A stretch of DNA of 64,000 bases, from contig OY783192.1 in assembly GCA_963678675.1 (NCBI GenBank), positions 1,684,001-1,748,000 on the forward strand, in the 5' to 3' direction. The position numbers and the translations under genes were made by a program. This document shows, piece after piece, positions 24,028-37,258 of the stretch. The notes below the pieces were generated by a model. The model was not told the DNA's origin and made no database searches. It worked only from the letters and a program-made list of their open reading frames with translations. How positions within the stretch are numbered: the first letter of the stretch is position 1; the number at the start of each line of letters is the position of its first letter. The DNA is from Xiphydria camelus (Eukaryota; Arthropoda; Insecta; Hymenoptera; Xiphydriidae).

Positions 24028-26163
24028 GACTCTCTCTCTGGTACCAGACGCGGCTGTAATAATCCACCCGTACCTTACTTATCGTTGGTCGTGTACCGTA
24101 TTCCCGCGCCGCAAGAACTCGAACCGCTAATCGCGCGATCGGAGGCTCCTGAGAAAAAGCCCGATCAAAATTCTTCCAGGCAGAAGCACGCGCGCCGAGC
24201 CCAGCATCGTTGACTTTCCGCCAAGGAATTCGATAGGTTAAACCGGTCGACCCTCGCGTCGCGAGTACTCATTCTATTATCCGCCTTCGACTGCCCCTAC
24301 CTATCCATCTACCGGGAAAACCTGTATTCCTCCGAGGCGCGCGTTGTACGGTACACGTCCGCGAGAGAGTCGTCGTTTGCTAATCTCGCGTAGAGAAACG
24401 AGGTACAGTTAGGTCGAACGGTGTCCGATTCGTCGCGCATCGCGGCGCGCTCGGCGCTATGGTCATTGCGCGTTTTACTCGTATAATTCTCCCAAACGGG
24501 CACGAGCTGCCGGTGGTCGTGCGCGCTTCGCGAACGCGATGTTCCGCGCTGGTTATACCATCAAGGTCGTTCAGTGGCCTCGACCGAGTTCGAAGGTCAG
24601 GCCTGGAAGATGCGTCGAGGAGAGGGAATCATTGAAATTCGCGCAGTTACGAGGTCAAGGATATGCCGTAATTCCAGGTTTAATGCCTTATTCGTATGGC
24701 GGTCGGACAGGTGATGCGCGATCAACGCTCCGTGGATAGCTTGAGGATTTCGTGGCTATGGATGCGCGAAGGACGTTGATGTACGCGCGTTGAAGTGGTC
24801 CCGAGTGTCGAAGTCATGAGCGGGGAGCTAATGAGGCGGTGGAGGGTGAGGAGAGCTTTGGTGGAATCCTCACCCGACGAGGTTTTGTTCTATTATACAG
24901 AGGCGAGGATCTCTCGTGTGTGGAATGTGTATTCGTATACATATATCGGGCATCATTCTTAGACTCGTTGGAGAGCCTGACTTTGATCGGGGCAACGATC
25001 GCGCCTCGTCGACTCGATCGTGAATTTTTGAATAGCGATGTAGTTGTATTTCGCGGGCGTTTAAATATACAAATAATTTATAAAGAGTCATTCGACGTAT
25101 TGCAACGTTGATATAGCATCGTAGAAGGCCGATCTATGCGACCTCATCGACTGATTGAAAGGCATGAAAAAAAGTTACAAACAGAAAAAAGAGGCGTTTG
25201 GTAAGTCCCGTCTTACGGTATGTTAAACGCCGAGAGAAGAATGCGAGAGAACAAATACATCGACTACACGTGGTGCTAACTACCGTTGCTCTTGGCCGCG
25301 CGCATATCTTTGATCTCTCTTTCGGAATTTTACGGAGAGCATCGCGCCGCGGTTTGAGTACTCGACGAAGCTCGACTTGCGCACACCACATGCTCTCGCG
25401 CACGCCACGCATAAGTGGGCGTATTCCGTGGAAGTGGATGTTTTTCTGAACTCTGGAATCCCGCATGAATATTTATGCGGTGTGTCCACCGCGTCCGCCC
25501 ATGGGTGCGGATGGAGCCTCATTCGATGAGCGTCCGAGGTAGCTCCACGCGACAGAGAGTCGTTAATCTTTGTTCTCCGGATGAAAGTAGAGAGTGAAGA
25601 TGGTATGCTCCCGACAAATTCGCCCGACACTCTCGCTCGGATCGCTCGCGCTGAAAATCCATCTTCGTTATACAGCGGACGAATGTTGCGAGTCTCTCTC
25701 GCGGAGCCAGGTTTTCGTTGATTTGGAAAAATCGCGCGCTCCTTCGCTGCGATCTCGACGGACGGGAGCTCGTTTTCCGGGATCTCACGTTCGACGATCT
25801 ATCCTCATTGCGCGTAGTTTCGGAGGCAGCGTCGAACGCGCGGGAGTTCGTCTTCGTTGCGGAACGAGGATCGAAGGTTCTCCCGCGAGAAATATACGTT
25901 CGGTGATTGTAGGGAAACAGGAGGAATTGGCGGTGGTTCGTGGAGATTCTATTTGGCTGGCAAAGGGAGACTTTAGGAAATCGGAGGAGGTCTTGGGACA
26001 TCTCCATGTTAACGCTAACGTTAGAAGCTTCTCAGTAATGCTGATTCTTCAGTGAGATGTAAGCATAAGATGTACGCCCTGTAACCCTGTTAATTATAAC
26101 GTACTTAAATCATCCGTCTCACGCTTATGTCTAGTGGTAAAAGCGCACTAGAAACCTACTTTT

Positions 26164-26425
26164 GTACAGAGAAAAAGAATTAGTTGGTTCTGGTAAAAAT
26201 TAGTTGCGGGGTCACACAAGTAATTATTTATTTATACCAATGAAATTTTTTAATGCATCGATCTGATATCTCTTCATTACAATAATGTGGAATAGCATGT
26301 GATTTTAAGGAAGAAATATCAAATTAACACACATGAAAAAAGATCAAATTGATATTAATGAATAATCACTTGCGACACCGCAAATAATTTTTAGTAGATC
26401 CAACTGATTCTTTTTCTCTGTGTAC
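26164..26425. mobile_element. M2 palindromic MITE copy 1
   Basis: Left end GTACAGAGAAAAAGAATTAG, right end CTGATTCTTTTTCTCTGTGTAC. The arms continue TTGCGGGGTCACACAAGTAA and TTGCGACACCGCAAATAA, and ATATCTCTTCATTAC against GGAAGAAATATCAAATT. It is non-coding and about 260 bp. The family has five copies in this window. Confidence 0.88.
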
Positions 26426-29400
26426 AATTAGTAGGATGAACTTTTATTGGGTTTAGTTTTGTCGTTTATACGATATTCGTTATATAAACCTTATATGAAG
26501 GTATTTTATATTATATTACGGAGCTTCATCTTAGTATAATGTCTATAACTTCACAAATTGTTACTTATAGCCAGGTAACTACAATAGCAGCCGGCCAGCG
26601 GTAGAAATAATAGCCAGCCAAAGATGGTCCGATTGCAACCGGCTGTTACTACTACCGCGTTGGTCCGCTGCTATCGCCGTCGGCGGTCCGAGTAAAACTT
26701 TCCGAAATTAAACCGTTTCCGCTCACATAAACGATACTGAAATAATCGGACATAAAAATGTTACATTTTTAAGCACACGTTCATTTCGCAATGAGGCGAA
26801 AAAATAATATGGAGGATGGGAGTCCATACAATTGCAGTGGGATTTACGATATACTCGTATAATTTGCTTATATCTCGTTGCAGCAATATCCTGGGGGTAA
26901 TAAAGATATTTCTTCAAAACGAGTGTAATTAAAGGTAGTCTTTAATGATACCAATGGTCCTTTTATACTTATTAATATATGAAGAATCGTATAATAACCC
27001 TTTTATTACTCTCCAAAACAGTGTACATAAAATTCAAATCTCACACTTTCGCAAATCAATCGTGCGCAAATTTTCCCCGCAACGATCGTCACAGCTGCGA
27101 GAAAACGATCCGGCGTAACTTTACTGGACGTAGCGAAATAAAGTTCCAACGTCCTCGCGTAAGAATTAATATCCGAGGCAATTAAAAGAACACTCGAGGC
27201 GTTGGCATTAACCCAGATCGCTTTAATTATCGTACGGCTTCGTCTCGAGGCAATCTCGATAAGTCGGTAAAAAGTCATTTTCCGCGCGAAGAACTACCGA
27301 TAGTTAGTGTGGAGGAAAGATATCAGGAAAGATTCTTCGGGAAGAAAATCTGCCGGGCGCGGGGTGGAAGAAAACTTCAAGCTATTTATCCTCTCTTATA
27401 CATTTTCGCTTTGATACCCGTCCCGTCTTAAAAAAGTTCCGTCTTTAAAATCAGAAAGAAATTCCCCTTTAAAATTATTCCCTTGAAAATTACTTCGAGC
27501 TATTTACGAGGCGGTCCAGCCTCGCCTTGTCCTTGACATTCGATTTATCATTTGATCGCGGTATGCATGCGCGGCCAGTTCGAACGACTCCTCCCCCCTC
27601 TCTCTTCCCCATTTACCTCTCGGAGACTCCTCTGATCGTCGGGAGAAGAGGAGACTGTATCTCCACAAAATAGAAACGTTACGCCCCCCCAACGAGAGGA
27701 CGGTCGAGTTGCCTTAAATGTCAACGACCCTGACACCAGTTATCCCGTGTACCGCGATCGATGCGCTCTCCGCCGTTGATTTCACGTTATTTTCGTGGAC
27801 GTCGTGCGCTCGAGCGTCGCGCGAGCGGCCGCTCTCGCGCGCGGTGAGAGTTCTCCGATGACCCGTATTCGCAACGACGGTCTCCTCGATACGTTGTGTC
27901 GAAAAAGGAGGCGATCTTCTCTCTCCCATCTCACGCTCGCGACTCTCGCGCGGTAGACGCTACACGCGCTCGATCCCTCCTTTCTCTCGAGATATCGACA
28001 ATTGAACCGCGCTGTATTTCTGCTCGAAACGAAGGAGCCCGCGCGTTCGGCTCGAAATCTGCAGCGCTGTAACGCGTTGCCGCCGTCGACTGCTATGTAT
28101 TCGCGCGGGTGAAGTAACGGTTCAGGTGAGCGATGATCGAACGAGTATCGTATACTCGCTTGCGATTAACCTACGCGGATGCATGCAGCCTCGTACAATT
28201 GGCGAGAGCTGCGGCACGGGAGTAGAAGGGGTCGAACGGTTGCTCGAACGTGATCTGGCTCTCGTTTTATCAGGCGAGGCAGTTGAATATGTATCGCGAT
28301 TGAGAGCTGCTAAAATTGGGCGAGTTTTTTTTTAGAAATTGCAAGATACGCATAGGCTTGGTCGTTTTGGAGCAAGAACATAATAACGATTTTTTATCGC
28401 GCCATCAAAGCAGAATAAATACTTTATCATATAGAAAGAAACACGCATAGAGTTTAGGCGGAATGTACGTTGCTGTGCGAATCGACGAACGCGCCGTGGC
28501 TAGCGACAATTATTTCGAAGTGACGATGACCGATCAGAAAAACGTTTCCTGTAAAAAAACCAGAGCTTCGAAAGCACATCGCGCAATCCTTCTTCCCCCG
28601 ACCAGCCGACCAAGCGGATACAAGCGACCCTTAGCCCGAGCCTCCACCCTCAAACTACCCCATCTCCGTTGTTCTCTTCAATTTTATCCGGCTTCCGTAA
28701 TTTTGCGCCGAATCGGCGCACTCTCTCACCGCCGGCAGACGCGCAAACCTTGCAGTTTGTTATGCAAAGCTGACTCAGCCGACGCTCGGGAGAATCGCCT
28801 GTACACGCGGCTCCGCACAGGAGCGCCAAGGATGCGCCCGCGATCAAATACGAGCGGTATTTCGACCCCATCGTTGCGGTGATTTATATCGCGAGCTAAA
28901 TCTCTCGACTCATCACGCAGAAAGAAGGAAAGCCAAGAGTTCCCTGCCCTCCGCGCGAGAGAGATGTCGTAATTTCTTCTCTCGCGCAGCGCGCAATGCG
29001 GTGCGGATCGAGTCGAATCGTCGAGCGAAAGCGCGCGCGACTTTCTCGCGATCGCGTGCGGCGGTGGCTCGCGGCGACAAAGACCGTGCCTTGTGTGCAG
29101 GAGAGCGCGCCTCGCGATCGTTCACCGGAGGCTCTTTTTCACCGCGACGAAGAAAATGCGATCGCGGGCCGATGCGATCGAGAAAAGCGAGATCCTCTCG
29201 GACGGATCCGCGATCATCGCGCCGCGCTCCGCCGGAGCGTGCCGGGCGTTCGCGCGTTTTTCCCGCTGCGCCTTTGTCGTGCGAGGGAAACGACTCGAAG
29301 GGTGACCGAAACTCCGTTGTCTCTTCTCGCGTGTTTTTCGCGCGGACGAACCGCAGCCTTATCGTTCCGCGGGAGCCGAGCGTCGGAGCGTATCTGCGGG

Positions 29401-30332
29401 AGGAAGGGATCGCTCGCCCAAGATCGGCGAAGAGCAAACTCGCCCGCAAACGTAATCAAGGATTATTACGCGGGAGCGCCCCGGCGTGCCGCGCGGCCGG
29501 AACAATGCGCCGCTGGACTTTTACCGTGGATATCATCAGGCGCGCGAGTTCGAATCGTTGTACACCGCGTGCGCGCGGTAATATCGCGCGGTGCGAGTCA
29601 CTGGAAGCGGTGAGCGGGGCGAGGGGCGCACCGTTACAGGGGGTGGGAGAGTGGACGACGGAGAGAAACGCAGAGATATCCCTTTCTCCGTGGATACTCG
29701 TAAAACCGACTCGCTCCGGGGGTATTGCGGAATTACGCAATCGCGCGCCGCCTGACGGGCTGCTGCAGTCGATGCTCTCGATCCGTGCAGCGAATGTTCG
29801 CGGTGAGGTTTAGCGCACGGTCGATTTGCCCGGGAATGAGGGGGGGTGGTAAACCGGATAAACGACTCTTTCCAGGCGAAGTGTTCTATAGCTGCGTTTG
29901 ACGGGCGAATGGGAAACGATATGTAAGCGTGGTCGGACGTTTTGGGATAAGGAGCGTATCGGTGATGCGCGCCGGCACGCTTTGAAACGACGACGATCAG
30001 TCGGGGCGTGCCGGTTGGTCGACCAAATCGATATAGCTAATTAAGCTCTGACACGATCCACTGACGCGGTAATTAGCGCGTTCACCGAGGCCTTGTCGCG
30101 GAAGAGTCGGTTGGCACGCGTTTAATAGCGGCATATCGGCCACGCGCCTCCGCTTCTGCACCTGCGACGCGGGGGCGGGAATGCGGAGCGCGGCCGGCGC
30201 CTCTCGGCTGTGAGGTTTCGTCGTGATTGGTTCGACGGAGGATGGAGGTAATCGACTTTGTTGGATCGGACCTTGCTCGCACAACGACCGCGTTTCGTAG
30301 ATACGGGGGAAAGCGGATCGAGCGCGTTTTAT
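26426..30332. other. no recognisable gene; CpG-rich block 27.6-29.9 kb
   Basis: 26583-26672 holds an imperfect inverted repeat (AATAGCAGCCGG...CCGGCTGTTACTACTACCGC). 27600-28125 and 28900-29820 are very CpG-rich. The longest frame in the window (29001-29813, 270 codons) lies here but is Arg/Ala/Ser-rich, overlaps equally open frames on both strands, and has no domain. A donor-like GGTTCAG/GTGAGC occurs at 28125/28126, so an alternative non-coding first exon is possible. Confidence 0.45.
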
Positions 30333-30574
30333 GCACAGAGAAAGAGATTAGTTGGATTTATTGAAAATTACTTGCGGGGGGAGGGGAGAATCATGTAAAT
30401 CGCTTTTCATTTTAATTTGATATTCCTTCCTTGCAATCACATACTATTCCACGTGATTGTAAGGAAGAGATATCAGACTGATGTATTAAAAAATTTCATT
30501 GACATCGATAAATAATTTCTTGCGGCCCCGCGTGTAATTTTCAGTAGATCCAACTGATTCTTTTTCTGTGTGTG
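30333..30574. mobile_element. M2 palindromic MITE copy 2
   Basis: Opens GCACAGAGAAAGAGATTAGT and closes AACTGATTCTTTTTCTGTGT. The internal GGAAGAGATATCAGA pairs with TGATATTCCTTCCTTG. It lies head to tail with copy 3, separated by only about 6 bp. Confidence 0.85.
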
Positions 30575-30580
30575 TATAGC

Positions 30581-30817
30581 GTACACAGAGAGAAAAAAAT
30601 TAGTTGGATCTACTGAAAATTACTTGCGGGTTTGCAAATAATTATTTATTTATATAAATTGAATGTTTTTATATATGAATAAAATATCTCCTGCTTGCAA
30701 TCATATGGAATAGCATGGAAATTAATATGAAAAAGAGATTTAATTTCTGCAAATAAATAATAACTAGCGACCCCGCAAGTAATTTTTAGTAGATTCAACT
30801 AATTTTTTCTCTCCGTA
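30581..30817. mobile_element. M2 palindromic MITE copy 3
   Basis: Opens GTACACAGAGAGAAAAAAAT and closes TTCAACTAATTTTTTCTCTC. It retains GATCTACTGAAAATTACTTG and the inverse AAGTAATTTTTAGTAGATTC. It is adjacent to copy 2, as either a tandem insertion or a duplication. Confidence 0.85.
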
Positions 30818-32970
30818 TTGGGTCTTCCGCATCTAGATATGATACGAAATTAGAAAGTTGTGGCCTACTTTTCACCAATTATAATCTCCCCGGCCAATGG
30901 CATTCGCACAGCCTCCGCGGGTGGTCAGGAAATCGCGTTCCGAGAAATTAAATCTTCAGCGGTGAGATCGCTGATATCTCGGTGTGTTTTCGAAATTTCC
31001 CAAGTATACCGGATGGATACGCTTCGTACAATATTTCGGAGCAAATGGGTTTCGTGGTCGCCTGCCAAAAGCGCGGCATTACCGACTTCCGCTGCGCGTA
31101 AGGCAAGACAATCGCTGACTTCATAAATACGAGTATCATCCTCTCGCATAGAAGTATCGTAACAGACGCAACCTCACTCACATCCATTAGTAACGCGGGC
31201 TTCACGACTCGAAGTTCGAGATGAGATCTCCTCGAAATTGAACAGAGGGCGAATCCAGGGGTGGCTCGGCCTTTCTTATACTTTTCCTCCTTCTTTTTTT
31301 TCATCTCGCAAAGGCACAGAACGATACTCGAGAAGTTCCGACCGAGGGCGAAGTACTCCCAGGTGTACGCGTATAGAAAGCCGCAGGGGTTCAAGGGGTG
31401 GAGGCCGAAGTGGGAAAGTGATAGAGGCGAATTGATGGTGGTATGTATGGCCTTTCGAACGGGGGATAGTGCCCTTGCGGGATTCCCCGTGGTCGAGAAT
31501 GCATTTTCCGAAGCGGGAAAGTATCGGTGTTAGAATCAAAGTGTCGTGAGTCGATATTTAATGATTCCAGAGAGCCTCGCTCGTATACAACCAATCAAGG
31601 GCCAATCGAATATCGCCTTGATCCTTATCGCCTCGCATATCGTTGCTTCCCGGCTACGCTCGCTCGTATCATTCCATGCACGGGACGCCCCAATGACTCT
31701 CTGTATGAAATTGCGATATTTCTCGTCGCAAATTACCGCAGGGGTGGCCGACCTCCGCCTGCGGATCGATGGGGAAGAAATTCGCCGTCTCTTACGCTCT
31801 CGGGGGTGGGTGACGCGGGATTTTCGTGGAATTTCATAGCTATGAATGAGAGGAAGAAAATGGGAAAGAGCGTAGACGTTCGAGGGGGAAAAGTGGGAGG
31901 GTAAGACGACCGAGGAGCGACGAGTGGTGGGTGGCAGGGGGAACGCGGAGCGAGGTACGCGTATGTAGGTCGGTATAGGTGGGTATCTATGTACCGCGCG
32001 TTTCTGGTTTTATCCCAGTTGTATTTTACGTTTTGTCGGAGAGGACGGTTGCGGGGTTGTTTCTGGGGCGTTGGTTTTCCCTCCTCCGAGGAACGGCAGC
32101 GCGCGCGATGCCTCGGATTCCTCCTCCCCCCTCGCGCCATCGTCTAGTTTATATCGTCTGTCCGCGTGCACGCGGGGCGGTGGTCCCTCTCGAAACCGGA
32201 GTCGCTTTCGCCCCTTCCCCCGGCTTTAGCCGCGCAGCGCTCTATGGTTTCGTCGGCGTGAAATATTTATTATTTTTTATACTTCCGAGGAGTTTATAGC
32301 CTTCGACGCGCGGCGCGCTCGCTCGGGAGAGCTGAGAGAGGTCGCGTTTTACTTCGTTTCTCCGACTTAATTGGGGTCAAAAGCCACGAGGGTGTGTCTC
32401 GGGACGCGAGGAACGGGCTTCGTCGTAATCCACCACTGCAGTTACGCAACCCTTGCGCACGATTAATGAGCCGAGGAAGTGTCCAGCGCGCGTGGCAGGT
32501 GCCACCCCCGCCGCTCCGGTCGACCGTATGCCGCAACACCCACGCGTCAACTCGCGGCGTTTTCGTTCTCGTGAAGGTGGCATGGCTGGCAAAAAATGAC
32601 GGAGAACACGCGGAGGATCGACTCTATTTTTCTTCCCGTCATCCGCGGCGCGTTCGCTTCATTTGTAACTATCAAACCGACCGAGAGATGCGGCGTCTCC
32701 GAGATGGAGGAGACGAAGTCGAAGCGCGAGACGACGAAACGCGGGCTCTTCGTCTCCGTCGTATGCAAATTATGTTTCATTGTCCGACGACGAATAGTGG
32801 GTCACGTGTGGACTGAGTACTGGTAATAGGTATGCGCGCACTCTCAGGCGCGCACACCGCCTCGTGGTTACCGCGTCAAAGCAGTAGGCGGCAAAAATCG
32901 TCGAAGCATATTTTTTGACGAAGCGATAATACAATATTACTCGCGCAACGAATCACATCGCGTCGACATA
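30818..32970. other. no recognisable gene (30.8-33.0 kb)
   Basis: Intron 1 sequence that becomes CpG-rich after about 31.9 kb. Overlapping open frames on both strands lack domains or splice logic. A weak Y-rich tract lies at about 31280-31305. No repeat family was recognised. Confidence 0.55.
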
Positions 32971-33071
32971 TTCCGAGAGAAATAATTGCTAGTGTCAAAA
33001 CCATTTTGCTTCAATCATGATCTTACAAATTTTTAAGAATATACATTCTTAATTGGAAAATATAGCTACTG

Positions 33072-33285
33072 TGTATCAGGCTAAACTTACTTGACAGGAA
33101 AAAAACTTCAATCACTATTATCTCATTATTTATGAATTTTTGGTCTACATCGATATAAGACTGTTATAGATAAAAATGTAATCTTTAAAAAAGTATCATA
33201 AAAATATGAGCCAAAAGCTCGTACATAATGAGATAATAGCGATTGAAATTTTTTTTCTGACGAAGTAAGTTTAGCCTCATGATAT
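33072..33285. mobile_element. M1 MITE copy 4 (nested)
   Basis: GTATCAGGCTAAACTTACTT at the left, GTAAGTTTAGCCTCATGATA at the right. The interior follows the 14872 copy: CTTCAATCACTATTATCTCA and TGAGATAATAGCGATTGAA. It is 214 bp, inserted into the M3 element. TA-containing bases flank it, but the exact target duplication is not clear. Confidence 0.85.
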
Positions 33286-33302
33286 ATTCTTGATTCGAAA
33301 AT

Positions 33303-33557
33303 ACACAGAGAAAAAGAAATAGTTGGATCTACTGAAAATTACATGCGGGGTCGCAAGTAATTATTTATTTATATCAATGAAATCTTTTAATACGTCAATT
33401 TGACATCTCTTCCTTACAATCATGTAGAATAGAATGCGATTGCAAGACAGAGATATCAAATTAATATGAACAACGATCTAATTGACGTAAAGAAATAATT
33501 ACTTGCGATCCCACAAGTAATAATTAGTAGATCTAACTAATTCTTTTTCTCCGTGTA
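33303..33557. mobile_element. M2 palindromic MITE copy 4 (nested)
   Basis: ACACAGAGAAAAAGAAATAG to CTAATTCTTTTTCTCCGTGT, with the family core ACATGCGGGGTCGCAAGTAA and TTGCGATCCCACAAGTAA. It sits inside the M3 element 32971-33725, about 17 bp after the M1 copy. Confidence 0.88.
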
Positions 33558-34123
33558 CCGTTGTTGGAACAAGAAATTCTTTCTGCGCAAAACAAAACAA
33601 TTACTCAACCAGTTACCAAATATTTGTTGCACGAAAAAAAAACCACGGCTTGATCCTGGAATTATATCATGTTTTTGATTGAAGAAAACATTTGTTTGGT
33701 ACCAGCAATTATTTCCCTCGGTGTACAGATCTTTCCGAGCGCGGCGAGTCCCTCGCCCGCGCGAGAGGGAGAGATAAGCGAAGAAGAGAGAGTGGGAAGA
33801 GGCGCGGAGGAGGAGAAATGCCTCCTCTCTGAAATATTCTTCACCCGCGGGTGACGGGGGCGTCGGCCCAAGAGACCCACTTTTCAACCGGAAGTGCGGA
33901 GTGGTGAGCGCGGGGTGGCCACGGCGAAGGGTGTGAGAACGCACCGGCGAGAGAATACGAGGGAAGTCGCCGACGACGCGCGCGAAACGAATGGTGTCTT
34001 TCGAAGAAAATCTATCGCGCGATTCTCGGACTGTATCGAACGATTGCGTGCGATTCTCTCGGGATCATCGCGAGTGCATTGTACCGGAATCGATATGGAA
34101 ATATAAATACGTGAGAGGGGGCA

Positions 34124-34134
34124 GGGGGGGGGGG
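34124..34134 (+). repeat. G11 run in G-rich tract
   Basis: Eleven G following GAGAGGGGGCA. The combined tract could supply several G stacks. Confidence 0.85.
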
Positions 34135-35807
34135 CGTGTTGTAATGTCGAGACAACGACCCCGAGAAGAGGGAGGGTGCAAAATTGTTCATCGAGAAGTG
34201 CTTATTTCGCTAAGTGCGCGCGGTGTCGATCCAACGGTGTGAATCGCATCTCCGCGATGCGCACACATCGGAATCGCAAGCGGAGTTGTTTGTGCGTCAC
34301 GATTCGAAATACGGTACGCGACGTGTGTACAAATCGCGCATACTCACGATTGCGCAAAGGATTTACCCGCTCGTCCGTACACGAAATTCATGCACATTGT
34401 GTACCGTTATCCGGTATTCGGTCCATCCGTCCCTCCTCCTCATTCTCCTCCTCCGCCTTCTTCTCCCCTTTCTCCTCGGTCCGCGCTCTAGCGAGAGCCC
34501 AATCTCCTCCGAGGCACCGGCTCCATTGTGTCCCTCCGCAATTCTCGTTAACGGTCACCCATCGGTCCTAGTAGGAGATAACGGCGCGCCCGTTCTGTTA
34601 AATTTGACCCACATCCACGAGGACCCCGTCGTCGATCACGCGAGGACACCGGCGTAAAAGTCAATGCGGAATCTCTCGCGAGTCTCTCTCGTGCGAACTC
34701 AGCGTGCGCGATCTGAGATACGGAATATACGATCCGTACGTATTTCGGCTCGATATGCGAGTGTCTAACGATTTGTTTAACCGACGCTGGAATTAGCGTT
34801 CGGCATCGAAAAAGAGACGGTGGAATGTGCCTACTCCTTTTTTGTCGCTGGTTCACACAGGTGAGCTGGCAATAAAATTCGACGGTCGTCGACACTTTTT
34901 ATTCGTTTGCGATCCACTCGCGAGAGCTCGAGGTGCCAAGAGGCGAGACGCGCGCCATCGATCTAAGCGTTTCGAAGGTATAATATATATACGCGTTGCT
35001 GTGTACACGAGAAGTCGATACACTCGGCGTGCACCTGGGCCAAGGGCGGAGTGACGAGAGGACCATCCGGTAGGACCGGTTTCTCGTTGAACAAGGTCGT
35101 CGGTCAAACCCGAATCCGAACGGGCCTTTAAATATTCAAGAGGCGGACTATACGGTCGGTACCGCGCGCCGGCTTCGTTGCGCAATCGGCTTCGCAAGAC
35201 GGATGATTGCTTTGGATATATCAGAGGCGAGTTTCTCATTTGAGTTCATCTGCACCTCCTTCGCTCCTCTCTCTCTCTCTCTCACTCTCTCTCTCTCTTC
35301 CTCTCTATACTCTGCCTTATCCTATAAACGGATGCTCGAAGCGCGTTCACTGTACACCTCTATTATATAGAAGCGATCTCTGATTCGACGCTTTCGAGGA
35401 AAGCCGTATAGACGCGTGTCTATCGCGCTTTAGAACCCTTGCATTTAATCATGTATACATTCGCTAGGACGCTTCTACATCCGAAAGTATGTCGAATCGT
35501 GACTCGTGAACTTGATTAATCTAGCGCCGTCTGCAAAATATCGCCTATTCAGTCGATTATCCACCGTTCGGATACAACTTTACGATTGCATAAAGCGATT
35601 CGTCGGGTTTGACGAACGCGAGGAAAACCCTCGAAGTTCCCGTGAATTATTACGCGACGGCTATGTAAATGGACACGATTGTCCAGTCTCGCCGTTCGTA
35701 ATATTGCCATTCAGGAGCTATAAGCAGTAGAGGTCTTTAGAAAGTTCTTATTTCGCAACGAAACGAACAATGCGATATAACGTGTGGAAGTGGACGCGCG
35801 AGCACGT

Positions 35808-36059
35808 GTACAGAGAAAAAGAATTAGTTGGATCTACTGAAAAATGACTCGCGGGGTCGCACAAGTCATTATTTATTTATACCAATGAAATACATCAACT
35901 TGATATCTCTTCCTCCCAATCACATGGAATAGTATGTGATCGCAAGGAAGAAATATCAAATTAATATATAAAAAATGATTTAATTGCCGTAAATAAATAA
36001 TTACTCGCGACCTCGCAAGTAATTATCAGTAGATCCAACTAATTCTTTTTCTTTGTGTG
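35808..36059. mobile_element. M2 palindromic MITE copy 5
   Basis: TGTACAGAGAAAAAGAATTA to CAACTAATTCTTTTTCTTTG. Internal arms GACTCGCGGGGTCGCACAAG and TACTCGCGACCTCGCAAGTA pair, as do TATCTCTTCCTCCCAATC and the inverse around 35940. It is non-coding. Confidence 0.88.
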
Positions 36060-37036
36060 GATACTTGCAAATTGATTACAGTTTCTTCAGTCTTCCCTTA
36101 TCGCATTTGGCGAGCGGACGCGCGACACGTATAGACCGACGAAATGTAGAGGAGACACCAGTACTTCTTGTCTCGCAAACGAAGTTAAATTTCGCGACAC
36201 CCCGTAAACTTAGTCTCCGATATCTGCGTTGTCGAAGTTGGTTGATGGATCGATCGTACGACCACGGCTTAAGTGGCCGTAGTAGAGTTTAGGAAGGAAA
36301 TTCGATGGGGCGCGGTGGGAATGTTTGAGAAACGGGGATACGGCGTACGCGAGAAGCAGGGAAGGCGTGAGACGGTAACTTCTCGGTAGTCAGCGCAGCG
36401 CGTAATGGATGGATCACTATTGTGTATCTCGTTTAGAAATGCAGATACGCGTGGCTGTATGGTACGTTGAAACGTTGGAGAAGCGTATATAATTATTCCA
36501 ATTAATACCAGCCATCAATAATTTCGCGACAGCGAGTCGGATTTCACTCTGCGAACTGTATGTATACTATATTATGCATCCCTAATCTCCCTAAGCCCTG
36601 ATCGCCAGGCAGACGTAGACACGCGGCCACGCGGCAAATGTCAAACATTGATTAAGGTTATTGCGTTCCGAAATTAGCCCACCGGTTACAATCACAAAAA
36701 TGAGACGTGTAATAACAGTCGCCAAAAAACAGAATATTTTTATTTTAAGGATACATATCGAAACCTAATAATTTTGTATCAACATTTCAACAATTAGAGT
36801 GATACGATATTCGACATTGCTTTCGGACGTGACCCCTGACATATTTTTACGGCTGCTAGAGAGATAGGGCATAGGAATTTTCTACCGCAACGATTGCCAG
36901 AACCAATCATTACAGCATTCTCGAGTCGACAACCAATAGCATACGGTTTAGAGTGTACTACGTGATATCGCCTATGTCAAGTTTCGAACCCTTCGCGTCC
37001 CCCTTGGCGGCGTATATCGGGAAGCCGCGTTTTTAA

Positions 37037-37258
37037 CCCCTTCAGACCTGGTGTACACGAGTATGTGCATTGGATTTTAGCTATTTTATTGAAAAATGTT
37101 ACGCAAAAATACAACTTTGCACTGTTTACACATAAATATAAAAAGAAATTTTAAATAAAGATTGCAAAAATATGTTAAAATATAATAATACCCCAAAGGC
37201 TAAAACATCATTAAACATTTTGTTTACTCCGCGAAAAAAAAAATCAGGTCTGAAGGGG
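37037..37258. mobile_element. piggyBac-like MITE
   Basis: A 222-bp AT-rich element with perfect 14-bp inverted ends, CCCCTTCAGACCTG and CAGGTCTGAAGGGG. It is flanked on both sides by TTAA (37033-37036 and 37259-37262). TTAA target duplications with CCC-starting ends are the hallmark of the piggyBac superfamily. There is no transposase frame, so it would need one supplied from elsewhere. Confidence 0.85.

Larger units (their letters stand above)
32971..33725. mobile_element. M3 MITE carrying nested M1 and M2 insertions
   Basis: Outer ends are TTCCGAGAGAAATAATTGCT on the left and AGCAATTATTTCCCTCGGTG on the right. Inner M3 blocks CTTACAAATTTTTAAGAATA (33024) and AAGAAATTCTTTCTGCGCAA (about 33571) match the inverse of the intact copy at 10111. 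The M3 interior is split by M1 (33072-33285) and M2 (33303-33557), leaving two M3 halves of about 100 and 168 bp. Confidence 0.8.

Noticed and set aside
26583..26672. GC-rich imperfect inverted repeat (AGCAGCCGG...)
   Set aside because: Pairing is patchy and no second copy or target duplication is seen, so it is not listed as a mobile element.
29001..29813. Longest open frame in the window (270 codons, + strand)
   Set aside because: It lies in a CpG-rich block where all frames are open. The product is Arg/Ala/Ser-rich with no domain, and other long frames overlap it on both strands.
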